64,000 nt of DNA from Pseudeuparius sepicola. Taxonomy: Eukaryota; Arthropoda; Insecta; Coleoptera; Anthribidae. Shown piece by piece: positions 34,770-46,200 of this stretch (its first letter is position 1; every line of letters begins with the position of its first letter). The position numbers and the translations under genes are program-made. A model generated the notes under the pieces. It made no database searches. It saw only the letters and a list, made by a program, of their open reading frames with translations, and was not told the origin of the DNA. Where the stretch lies: contig OY987301.1 of NCBI GenBank assembly GCA_963920635.1, positions 16,720,501-16,784,500 on the forward strand, written 5' to 3'.

Positions 34770-36130
34770 ATGGCCGATGACAAAAAGGTAAGAAATATCG
34801 ATTACACCCTTTCTTTGCATAATTTCCCAATTTCGGTATTTTCATGAGAAACATGTCTACACATGACAGTAAAAATGTCTTTCCTATAACGTTTTGGCAA
34901 TTTTTCTAATTTTTTTTTTCAAAATTCTTCGTTAATGTTATATAAAGCCGGTGTAAGTCATAACAATGAAGAAATTGAATCCGAAACAGATCCTGTTGAG
35001 GTCTGATTCATACATTATTGTGTTGCTCACGGCGGTGATGTTTTCTAATATTGTTTCTTATTTAGCAGGTTGCAGAATACAAAGAAAATTTAAAAAAAGA
35101 AGCAGAGAGCTTGGTTTTGAAGGGTTTCCCGGAAACTATTGTTAAATTGAACAACATATTAGAAACGACACAATTCAAAAATCGAAGGTTCACCGATGTA
35201 CACCAGGATTTGAATATACCAATCCCAGGTATTGTAAAAGCTCGACATTTGTCTTACCTCCTTTAATACATATTTTCAGATCCGATTATTCTTAACAGCC
35301 ACACTGACTTACCACCTGCAAAGAAAACCAAATTTGACAATAGCGTGTCTCAGGATGGTTCCAAAGTCATGATCCTGCCTACTGGTTCTGTACCGACTAA
35401 TAAAAATCTCGTTGATCTGGTCGAGAACGTCAAACCACACATTCGAAAACTAGTCGAAGATTCTAATTTGGTAAGAATGGGTTATTCAGGTCTTTATTAC
35501 AATGATATTAGCAAATTTTCTTTTAGCTAAAAATGTGGATTTCTTTCATGATTCCAAAAATAGAGGACGGAAATAACTTTGGGGTCTCAATACAAGAAGA
35601 CACTCTGGCTGAGGTGCAGTCAGTGGAGTCAGAGGCAGCTGCCTTTTTTGACCAAATTTCTCGATATTTTATATCTCGAGGTAAGATTGTTTTCAATACT
35701 GTTCAAGTGAAATATATCACTTTGATTATAAATAAGAACGGGTGTTTTAAGTTTTTTTTTACCTAATTTGTTATGTAAGTAATTGGTGTCAAATTTTGTT
35801 TGAAATGACCAATGAAAAAATCGACATATTTTCTTAATTGTTAAGACAGCATTTTCAACAAAAAATTTTTTGGGGGTTTGGTGTTGGCTATGATAAATAA
35901 GGGAATCTTCTTGTGTTCTAGGGAAGCTGATATCGAAGGTGGCCAAGTACCCCCACATAGATGACTACAGGCGTGCCGTTCAGGAGCTGGACGAGAAGGA
36001 ATTCCTGAGCCTCTGGCTGGTAATGTCGGAAATTCGCAACAGGTACTGCGCGCTGCACGACATTGTCGTGAAGAACCTTGACAAGATCAAAAAGCCCCGG
36101 AGTGCCAATGCCACTGAATCTCTGTATTAG
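34770..36130 (+). CDS. PSME3: Proteasome activator complex subunit 3 (PA28-gamma/REG)
   Basis: Five exons: 34770-34787, 35069-35228, 35280-35470, 35527-35680 and 35922-36130; all phases agree, 243 aa. Known role: a nuclear homoheptameric 11S cap on the 20S proteasome, promoting ubiquitin-independent peptide or protein turnover. Seen: an MADDKK first exon of 6 codons, GFPETIVKLNNIL, VHQDLNIPIPDP, the variable KKTKFDNS insert, LVEDSNLLKMWISFMIPKIE across the activation-loop region (about 116-135), NNFGVSIQEDTLAEVQSVE, SKVAKYPHIDDYRRAVQELD, NRYCALHDIV, and the conserved C terminus RSANATESLY that contacts the proteasome. The homologue-specific insert is short, as in gamma and unlike alpha/beta forms. 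The exon-2 acceptor is a tandem TAGCAG, so a version with one extra Gln is possible. It is convergent with the CCDC34-like gene. Confidence 0.95.
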
Positions 36131-37029
36131 ATTTACAACAATAAAAATCTATGCTTTGGTTGCACTCTGGCATAAGTGGTTGTCTTATTTTATTTTGTAA
36201 AGTATTTTTCTTAATAAATTAGTTTATTAAAGCAGAATATACATTTTAATAGTGGTTTCTTCGGAAGTCAGTTTCTTAGGGTAAGATAACAGTGTGGAAA
36301 ATGGTTTTTTTTTACAACTAAATAAATTTCCTCGTATGTTCATTTTTAATTGGGAAATGTACTACATTGTAGAGGGTTATCTCTACAAAACAATGTTTTA
36401 TAAATATAATAGTTTAATAAATCTTTGCGAACTTTTGAAGGGCCCCTTAAAAATATATGAAAATATTTTCAATTTTTTCACCTTTCAGTGGGTGTGCTCT
36501 TTAATTTCACTTGAGCGAGCACTTATAAATTTTACGTCATTCGGGTTTATCCAAGTTAATGTTTTCTTTCATCACTTAAATGTTGAAATATTGCTATGAG
36601 GCATGGTCCTTGCACATCAGGGACGGCTCCAGGAATTTTGTCACCCCGTGCAATTTAGACACCCACGAAAATGTTTTCCTGTAATAGGAGAATTACCAGA
36701 AATTTTAAAATCTTTCTGAAACTTTTGATAGTCATATATTAAAGCGAATTTAAAAATCTCTCTCAGTCCCTTTAACTTATTTATTGCTTGTGGGACAAAA
36801 TACATCTAGAAAATATACAAAATTAGTTGTACATCCATTTTGTAAGATTTAATAATAATGGGAAATATACTGTAATTTTTTTCATGTAGAATGACATTCA
36901 TTGTAATGCCGGATTCCCAGAAACGTCTATATTGGGCTGCCAAGGAACAGGATTTATGTAAGTCACCGATAATGAAGAACAAAGGCCTGAAAGACAAATC
37001 TTTTATTGTTAGTCTTTTTAAAATGCAAA
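36131..37029. other. Convergent 3' intergenic region
   Basis: Holds the PSME3 3' end (AATAAA at about 36139) and the CCDC34-like 3' end. GGACGGCTCCAGGAATTTTGTCACCCCGTGC near 36624 reads like a decayed transposon piece. Short frames at 36294-36997 have no recognised domain. Confidence 0.35.
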
Positions 37030-37975
37030 TTAAGATTTACTTTGTAGCCCTTGATTGAGAGGTATGGGCTTCGGTTTATTTTTTGAATTTTTCAGCCACT
37101 CTTCATAAGCTATATCGTTTTCTTCCATTCGTCTTTGCTTTTCTTCATAAATCTGTATTAGTGACAATTTTTCTTTTATTCTTCTTTCTAAAAGGTTAAG
37201 TATTTAATTGATGGAAGCCTGTAAATTTGGCATAATTACCTAAATCTTCCCTTTTTTTTCTTCTAAGCCACAAATTGTAGGATATTTCGCTTTCAAGTTG
37301 TTTCTTATCCTTTTCAAGTTCTTTGAGCTCCTTTTCTTTTTCTTCTCTTTCTTTTTCTCTTTTCTTCATATCCTCTTCCTGCTTTTTCTTGGCCAACCAC
37401 TTTCTAAAATTCTCCCTTTCTTTTTCAATCATTATTTGTTTTTCTTTATCCTTTTCAATTTTTATTTTTGCATCTACTTCTTTTTTTCTTCTTTTCTCAG
37501 CATCTTTCTTTGCTATCCAGTTTCTAATCATTTCTTCCTTTTCAATATCATCCATCTGGCATGTTCGTACTGTACTTAAACATGTTAAAGACAGCTTCAT
37601 CTCATCAATTCTTGTGTTAGTTTCAGGTTTATCAATTACTTTAACTGTAACCTGACTTCCATCACTATTAGAATAGTTGCTAAAGATTTCAGTGGCACTA
37701 CTCACCTCCGAATGAACTTTCTTGCTTTTCTGCAATGTCGGAGAATGGAAATTATTATTTTTACATGATGAATATCCCTCATCGCTACTATTTGTATCTA
37801 TTGGACTAGTTTTTCTTGTAGGTGCCATTTCTTCTATGGGTTTTTCTACATATATGGCAGAGTTTATGAATTTTCTGATCATCCTACTTTTAGTTGGTCT
37901 GTCCTCCTTGAAATCATTTATACACCAGCTTTGGTTTTCTGTTTGATGATTAGAAAATAACTGTTCTTCTAGCAT
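37030..37975 (-). CDS. CCDC34: CCDC34-like coiled-coil protein
   Basis: Two exons on the minus strand, 37975-37240 and 37187-37030, separated by a 52-bp intron (TTAG|GTAATT ... CTTTTAG|AAAG); 297 aa. Seen: a polar, Ser-rich N-terminal third; from about residue 150 a highly charged helix with repeated W-x-x-KK units (IRNWIAKKDAEKRRKKE, FRKWLAKKKQEEDMKK, NLWLRRKKRED); then the C-terminal exon RMEENDIAYEEWLKNSKNKP, KPIPLNQG. The periodic tryptophans in a charged coil and the EWLKNSKNKPKP ending match CCDC34, a centrosome/sperm-flagellum protein in vertebrates. A stop lies just upstream of the ATG, so the start is well set unless there is an unseen 5' exon. Without the second exon the frame would end at FHQLNT, which would be intron read-through. 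Family assignment rests on text similarity only. Confidence 0.65.
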
Positions 37976-40213
37976 TTAAGTAGACAAAAAATGGGTTTAT
38001 TACAGAGAACAAACTGTGTAAAAAAATTGAGAAAAAAAAAGTGTATGCCTGACTGAAAATAAAATCATTCAATGTCACTCAGACAGACAGCTGATCAGCT
38101 GCTATTGAATCATAAGGAATGTCCGCAAAAATAAATATTTAATTCTTGAGAGATTAGGGGAAATAGAAAATCCAGCTACAATTTAAAATTTTGAATGTAG
38201 TTGAATCCATTTTTAAAGGAAATTAGTTTCTTGCTATTTTTAGCTAAAAACTTATTCTTCCTTCAGTTGGCAGGTAATCGATAAACTAAATAAGTACCTC
38301 CTCATCATTCTTGTATAGTGATTTATAAACACGGGTTAATTTAATTTTTTTATTTCACCCGTGAGTTATAGCACAGTATATTCAGTAGCCTGAGTCTCCA
38401 AATATTTTCAGACTTCCGCGCTTCTACTAACTTTGGCTTAGCTTATTTTTTTTATTTTATTTTCAGCTCGCGAAGCTCTGTTGTTTTCATAATACCTGCT
38501 TAGTTGTGACATTAACTTTAGGGAACAATTGCAAGGCCAAAAGCTGTATAAACAATTCAGTTAATTGTGCACATAGCTTTTCCGTTCCTTTGGTGTCAAC
38601 AGATAATTTTGAAGTTTATTTTTTTCTAGCGTTCTTCCAGGAATCAATTTATTAAGTAAGGTCCTGTGCTGTTTTATACTCATATACATGCATATGTATG
38701 TATTCGTCTATATTATTTGACGTAGAATGACAGTCTCGGAAAATATATTTAGAACAGAAGGGTCCTTAATGACAGCTGTCAAATGGATTCCAACTTTCAA
38801 GCTTAATATTTTCTAAAGGACATTAGACGTTCTAATCTATGAATTGGAAAGATTATATTTAAGAAAAATCACAATACACTTACCCACGGTATGTCATTGC
38901 GCATCTTGTGACGTCAGTTGCGAATCAGAATTTAGTTTTACACAGCAATAGATACTTTTCTTAGGGGTTTTTGCTTATTTCTTTTAAATAAATGTTGTTG
39001 AAAATATGTAGCATTTATTACTAGATAAATGAATGAATATTCTGTTGATAAAATACACATTTAATTTGATACGCTGACTGCACATACGCTGACTGCACAT
39101 CCCGGCATTTTTGGCCTATTTCAAAGCACTGTCGAGCTGGACTGACGATCAGTCAGTTGTTTCCACTTTTTTTCTTGACACATTAAACTGTAAACTATAA
39201 AAAATCGTAAAACACAACCGCAGCCGCTGCACTATTTAGAATTCGTGATTCGCAACTGACGTAGATGCGCAGAATTGCCTTGTTTTCGGATTTGTTAGTG
39301 ACATACCGTGGGTAAGTGTATCTTGAGAAAAATATCATTTCATAAGAAATGCAATCTGCTGGTTTTTGGATTCGGCGGTTTGAGTCAATGTGTCAGGTAA
39401 GTATTACTAAGGAGCTTTCTGCGAGGCTTTCTGTTGCGAAACAATATTTTCTGGGCTTTGAGTAAGACTGCCATGGACGATAGATATTTTGTTGGAACTG
39501 CAACAAAAGTTGGCGACCCTAGTTGTTATACTCTTATATACTGTGGTTATACCACAGAGAAGACAGATAGATCATCTTGTCCAATTTGTCAAATGGGCCC
39601 CAACTGTTGCTTAATTTAAACTATTTGAATGGAGGGTACCGCACTTAGCACTTGTTGATGGAGCGCGATTTATTGAAACACAATTCAACACTCATAAAAG
39701 TAATTTTATTAGTGAAAATTTCCAGATAAAATTTATAATAATCTAAAGACAGCTTTTAATGTTATCTATAAAGTGTAATGGTCTCACAAAACTCCACTAT
39801 GTAAAAAATATAAAAGTGTCACAGCAACTCGCTATATTTCGCCTTGGTGTATAAAAATATAAATGTGAGTAAATATTCCATAATAATTACCACACAAAAC
39901 TAATTCATTACTGATAACACAAAGTAGATCTATATCATCTTCATTTTAGCATCTTTTCATTATTATTAAAACTAAGGATACTAAACCATATCAAAAATTT
40001 CATTTATTTCAGACAAATATAGTGCAAAAGTTATAGTGTAGAAGATATAAAAAAATCATCAAGAAATTTTATTTGTTTCTGTTCCCTGATATATGCCAGA
40101 AAAATTTGCTTTCTTCTGCCATGTATCATATTGATTTTTAATCATACAGATCCAATAGTTTATCAGAAACCAATATATTGATTTATTTGTCCCACTCTAC
40201 ATATTTTCAGCCT
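37976..40213. other. Intergenic region with one MITE
   Basis: Apart from the MITE at 38875-39320 this is AT-rich, with no supported exon. The frame at 39434-39619 is cysteine-rich but matches nothing I recognise. The 3' UTR of the ankyrin gene probably occupies the last few hundred bases. Confidence 0.3.
38875..39320. repeat. MITE with about 23-bp inverted ends
   Basis: TACACTTACCCACGGTATGT at 38875 and ACATACCGTGGGTAAGTGTA ending at 39320 are perfect inverted copies; GACGTCAGTTGCGAATCA and TGATTCGCAACTGACGT extend the pairing. No coding capacity. Confidence 0.75.
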
Positions 40214-43200
40214 TTAAAACGTTTCCTCCTCTTCTTGCAGTCTCAAGATATCAGATTTGTTCAAAAAGTAGTAAGTTGGCTGTCGACCCTTTAGGTCTTT
40301 TACAACTCTCTTAGCTCCGGCTTTGATCAACACTCTGCTTATGGTCTCCATCTTTTCTATGCCCATTGCATAATGAAGGGCTTGTCTTTCTAACTGCAAT
40401 TAAAATTTCATTATTTGCACTATTTTAAGAAAGAATATACTTCATAACTTACATTATCTCCAACTCTAAGAGTATCTGGAAAAGTATTTGCTAGGTAATC
40501 TACTATTTCTTCTTGCTGACATAACACTGCTATGTGCAGCGAACATCTTCCATAGCTATTTTTTCCTATAGCTAGCAATTTTCCGCTTCCAGTGTTATTT
40601 TCGTCAGCTAGCAAAGCCGTTACATCTTCAATTGAACCCTGTCTTATAGAATGATGGACTCTTTCACGTTTTTCCTAAAAAAATAGCATTACAAATATCT
40701 TTCAAAAGTGACGGCATGAAATATGTTTACTTCGAAAGCCAGAATCGACTGCAAAAATGATACAGTGTCCGGTTGGTTCTCCTTAGAAACCGCTTCAACT
40801 ATCGCCATCCCGCCCTCATCAACTATATCAGTAATATGATCGTAACCATCCAAAAGCAGTTCAACAAGTTTATCGGTATCTCCTGCAACCAACAAATTAC
40901 TCAGTTGAAGAGGTTCTGGAAGAAATCGGCAATAAGTTACCTTTAGTGGCAATGTGCAGGACATATCTGTCGATTTCTGAAGTGTTTTCAGATATGTTGG
41001 CCTGGATGCTGATGTCCCTAGCGGTCCTGTAGAGTTCATCCCTAAGGGCTACGTTGATGTTGGTCTCCATGAGTAGCTGGAAGAGGGCGTTGCGACTGTG
41101 CGCCCTGGCCGAAGCAAAGTGGAGCATGCTCTGGCCATGCTCGTCCTAAGAGTAGCATTAAAAAAATATGCAACGAGGTTGAGCAGTTGTACAAAAAAGA
41201 AAATATTAGCAAGGGCGCATTAAGGTTTGTGTAGACAGAAATTGCCATTTGTGTCTGATAATAATAAGGTTATGGCATCTGTCCTTTGCTGGGTGAATTT
41301 TTAGCCACTTCCTTGGAAACTTCCGTCTTGCAAGATACAAATGTTATAGTTTTTAGTTAGTTTTTACCTGACAGACTTCTTTGTTCATAAGCGACGATTG
41401 AGGAGGGACTTGAACAAACAACATTTTCATATGTGAATTAAATTCTTATGAAACTGTCACTGAATATTAAAATTATGTAGCCCTTTAAAGCATCGCATAT
41501 AAATTGCCAACAATCCTTAGAAAATAGAATACAGTATGTCCAAATTGAAAATAACGTAAGTTCTGAAAAAAAAAGGTAATTTGTGGAGTACCACAAGGTT
41601 CAGTATTAGGACCTCTTTTGTTTTTAATTTACATCAATTAAATTTCGAAATTAAAACTCAGAGGAACTGTAAAACTATTTGCTGATGATACGACTCTTAT
41701 TTATTTTGGGCATAGCTATTCAGAAATTCTGTCAAATATTTTGGAAGATTTAAAAATTTAAATATTTGGCTTCAATCAAATAAACTGACCCTAAATTTTA
41801 ACAAATCATCATTTACGTTCATTTTCAAACGCCCAATAAAGAACAAAACAGAACCCATAACTGTATGCCATAAAACAATAAATTATAGTAATAATGTATA
41901 AAATCTGTAGGGATATAAATTGTTTAAATTTATATCACCTCTAGGAGACATTTTTTACAAAATTCGCAATTATACAGTGTGGTCATTTAAGTGTGCAACA
42001 TATGGGATTTCGAATTGGTTGTAAGTCAAACAGCGTACAGGGTAGGTCGAAAAATATAAAAATTGTACAAGAGTAAAGTACCCTTATTTCAGAAAATTTA
42101 GCTATATGTTATTAAGAAAAGTTGTCTAGAATTAAAAGTTATGCCTAAATACCAAAACATGACCTCCTAAGAAAAATAAATCTATTTTTTTGAAAAACAT
42201 TAATAATTTCCTAAAAAAATTGTTTTAATATACACCCTAAACAGTTTCATTAATCAATCAAAATTATATCAATGTCGCATAACATTGTTCAAATTCAAGC
42301 ATATTTGTAAAATTAACTTAGATTTTTAATTTTGTAGGGAATCACAAATTTCATGTTTGTTGCAACGATATTAAACAAAACTTTAAAATTTCGCAAAAAT
42401 TCTTCTGAACATGGCAAAACATTAGTAATGATAATGTGTATATTAAAAAACTCTCATTTAAGGTGCAAAGTTTTTTATTTTAAATAATAATAATAATTCT
42501 CACCCTGACAATACTCCAAACTAGGAGTACCCCAGAAGCAAACACATGCTTGTGCGGGGGAGGGGGGCAATTACTATTATTTTGTCTTCGTTGGCATTTG
42601 CGGCTAGGGCCGACTTTTTTCCCGATAGAACTAGGATAGAATTCGCTCAAGTACTACGGAAAACCCTAGAAAACCATAGTAATCCCAGTGAGTGTAGGAC
42701 AATTAGTAAATCACACGGATAAAGCTATTTAGGAGCAATACCGTGAACCTACATTTGCCCAGCGCTCTTGGCCATAGCGGTGTTTTTCTTTCAAGACATA
42801 TGTGCATGCGCCTGCCTCGAACCAAGGTCGATCGAAGGCAGAAAAACATGCAGTCTAAAAAGTCAGCGCCGGTACGAGCGACGCCACCGCGGCGTTTATT
42901 AAGAAACTATGGAAATTAACTGATAAAAAAAAATTTTTTCTTAGGAGGCTATGTTTTTGTATTTAGGCATAGATTTTAATTCTAAACAACTTTTCTTAAT
43001 AACCTTTTGCTGAATTTTTTGGTACTTTACAATTTTTATATTTTTTGACCTACCTGTATGCTGTTTAACTTGCATGCAATCATTCTAAGTGCACTTAATA
43101 TGATTACTGAACATGCATCAACTTTCTGCAATGTCTGTATTTTGGTTGTGCAATTAATAAAAAAAAGTCCCACATGTTGCACATTTAAATGACCACACTG

Positions 43201-46200
43201 TATACCACTGAAGCATTTAAGAAATGTATATTTTGCTTTAATTCATTCAAAGTTACAATATTTAACTTCAGTTTGGGGTTCTGCAAATTCTAGAGCTTTA
43301 AAACAATTATGCGTGTTACCAAAGAAAATAGTACTACGCACTATTTTCTTTGGTGTTACAAAACAAAATTATAAAATGTATGCATAGTCTACCATTTTTA
43401 GAACCTACAGTAAACATATTATAAACCTTTTGGATATTTAAATCTGTGTTGTATTTATAAATTAAAACTTTGCATATTTATACACTCTGTTATAAAAAAA
43501 AAGAAAAACTCAAACCTAAACTTTAATAAAAATGGTGCAATACATAAGCATGGTACAAGACAAACAAATTTAATAAAGACAGCGTAAAAAGTAATTTTGA
43601 AAAAAAGTCAATATTACATAATGGAGTCCAAATATATAATAACTTACCAAAATCGTTAAAAATTACATCAAATATTACCAAATTTAAAAAAGAACTTAAG
43701 AAATATCTCATTGAAAATAAAGTTATTTTTGATAGATTTAATTTCATCAATTTAGTTTTTTTTTTAATTTTAAATTGTTTTATCATATTCTCTATAATGA
43801 AGTGTCAAGTTGGTTGAGAATAATAAATAAATGAATGAATTTCTCCGGATTTCCTACTCACCCTACTGGTGTTGCTGAACGCCGAATCCTCGTCGGGGGC
43901 CCCGTCGTCCGGATCTATCGTGACTACGTCTATGGTGGCAGGTACGGCGCGCTGATCGCCCGCCGCCTGCTGATGCTGCTGGGTGGCGAGCCGCTGCTGC
44001 TGCTGCTGCTGCTCCTACAAATCAAGTTTATTTACAAGGTTAGGCGGGTCGCGGACCGCGTTACGGCTCGTTTTCAACCTGTGAGGATCTGGCGCCTCCG
44101 GCTCGAGCAAAGTTGTAGAGGTATGTGGCCAGGTAGGCGATGGGGTCCTCGGGCCGTTTGTTGGCCACCTCGGTGAGGCCTTTGATCAGTGGGTCTCCCA
44201 ATGCTGGAAAACGAAAAAATACTGGAATTTTAGAAAATATACATATACGGGTCCATTCAATTTAATTTGTTAATTGAATTTTTCGCCACTTACTTTCAAC
44301 TAGGTTATGAATTTTACCAGCAGGAATTTTGGAATTTCTATGGGGTCTCCTTTATCACCATTCATAAGCAATTTATTCGTGGAAGATTTTGAACAAAATT
44401 AGTTAACTAAACTCTATTCAAACTAACGGCAAGTGAAACATAAACACAAGTTGTTGCATGGCTACAGCGTGATACGCACGTGATTGGCTTGCTATTGGCC
44501 AGCCGGCAATAAATTCTGGCCCGGCGCGCGAGTGCAGCGAGTCGGTATTTCTTACAGAGGTGTATTAAGTTGCAAGTGGACCTTTATTTTTTTCCGATAT
44601 AATTCTTTTGCTGTTTATTAATTGTTGGAGCTACGATTTGTATTAATAGTAGAAATTTGCAGGCAAGTGAATGACTAGGTGTGCCATAAAAGTTTGTTTT
44701 TAAAGTTCTTAATACTGGGGCATATTATTTTAACACATTGACCGCCATGCGAAGCACGTGTGATTCGCATGGTTCCTTGCTAGATGGGCCGCGCGACTAT
44801 GTGTTTCGCATATATAATTTTACGTCAAGCCACCTTGCTCACAGGTGCTTCGCGCTATAATAATAGTCTTATGGGCGATCGACGGGAATGGCCTGGAAGA
44901 CAAAGAATTTGTATTGGCCCAGCTCTAAACTGAATTGAAATGGTGTTATATTAGTATCATATTTAGTAATAATACTAATGCATATTTAATGATTGATCGT
45001 CTTTTTATTAAAATATTTAATATGCGTCAAAAATAAATTCAACATTTATTATTTGTTGTTTGAATATATTTTTTTGAAAATATATGTGTGGATCGCATGG
45101 CTTCAGCATAACTATTTTGCTCTACAGGCCACGGGAAGCACACGTGCATCACATTCAGAACAAAGGCTCAGAAAGTAAATAATGTCAAATGTGGACATTT
45201 TATGTCTTATTTATAACATCTCGGACATCTACAATGTGGCCGGTTTGGAATGGAGACACCTCTGTAAAATTGTTATTTTTGCTCCGATTTTGAAAAACTT
45301 TTTTTTGTTAGATTGGTCTCTGAAAATACCATTCGACACATCTTCCAATTGTTTTGTAAACCAAACACCTGGCTAACTGCGACATTTTTTATACCCCCAA
45401 AATTCAAGAAATCATATTAGGCATTTTTTTATAAAAAAAATTTACTAAAAAAAGTTGTTTAGAATGAACCAAAAATCCCAAATCCAAAATTTTATCAAAA
45501 TCAAAAAATAAAAAAATTTCTGAAAAAAAAATAGATTAAAGGTCCAAAAATCACATTTTTATTTTTACGGTTAACAAAGGTAATTTTTTAACTTCAAATT
45601 TCCATGGCACACTTTGCTATCCGTAGAAATTCATTAAGATGTAATTTTTGGACCTTCCATTTAATTTTTCGGAAATTTTTTATTCTTTGATTTTGATAAA
45701 ACTTTGGATTTGGGATTTTTGGTTCATTCTAAACAACTTTCTTTAGTACATTTTTTTGATAAAAAAATGCCTAATATGATTTCTTGAATTTTGGGGGTAT
45801 AAAAAATGTCGCAGTTAGCCAGGTGTTTGGTTTTCAAAACAATTGGAAGGTGTGTCGAATGGTATTTTCAGAGACCTATCTAACCAAAAAAAGTTTTTCA
45901 AAATCGGAGCAAAAATAACAATTTTACAGAGGTGTCTCCATTCCAAACGGGCCACACTGTATAAACAAAAAAAATATCTGGCCCCAGACACTTAAGAAAT
46001 ATTTTCTATTACGGCGGTCAATGTGTTAATATTTTATATTATAAAATTCATAGAGATCGCCCTTAATGCGGCCCTGCCTTGTATTAGCCCTCAGAATTGT
46101 TCACGTGCTTCCATCGTGTAAACGTTTACGCGCCACTTGCATTTAGTTTGAATAGAGTGTAGATATGATAGAGGGCCGGTTAAATGAGCAAAGTTTTAGA

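Larger units (their letters stand above)
41578..43840 (+). mobile_element. Decayed LINE in an intron of the ankyrin gene, split by a MITE
   Basis: 41578-41960 reads CGVPQGSVLGPLLFLIYIN and LFADDTTLIYFGH, the reverse-transcriptase core with many stops. 43203-43840 carries the C-terminal text NGVQIYNNLPKSLKI and ITKFKKELKKYLIENK, then a short AATAAATAAATGAATGAAT tail. The pieces are separated by the TA-flanked element at 41975-43200. It lies antisense to the host gene and ends about 20 bp from a host exon donor. Confidence 0.7.
44406..46162. mobile_element. TIR element copy 1, interrupted by a piggyBac-like insertion
   Basis: Ends CTAAACTCTATTCAAACTAA (44407) and TTAGTTTGAATAGAGTGTAG (ending 46162) are inverted. 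The uninterrupted body (44406-44733 plus 46026-46162) matches a second, inverse copy at 57166-57603. No coding capacity. Confidence 0.75.

Noticed and set aside
37298..37655. Phe/Ser-rich membrane-like frames on the plus strand
   Set aside because: Antisense of the Lys/Glu-rich CCDC34-like coiled coil.
39434..39619. Cys-rich 61-aa frame
   Set aside because: No known domain, no splice context, short; most likely chance.
40883..40940. Alternative acceptor at CTTCCAG giving EPLQLSNLLVAGDTDKL
   Set aside because: Would leave an intron of under 30 bp; the GTTGCAG acceptor gives a 58-bp intron and the repeat-consistent TKGDTDKL.
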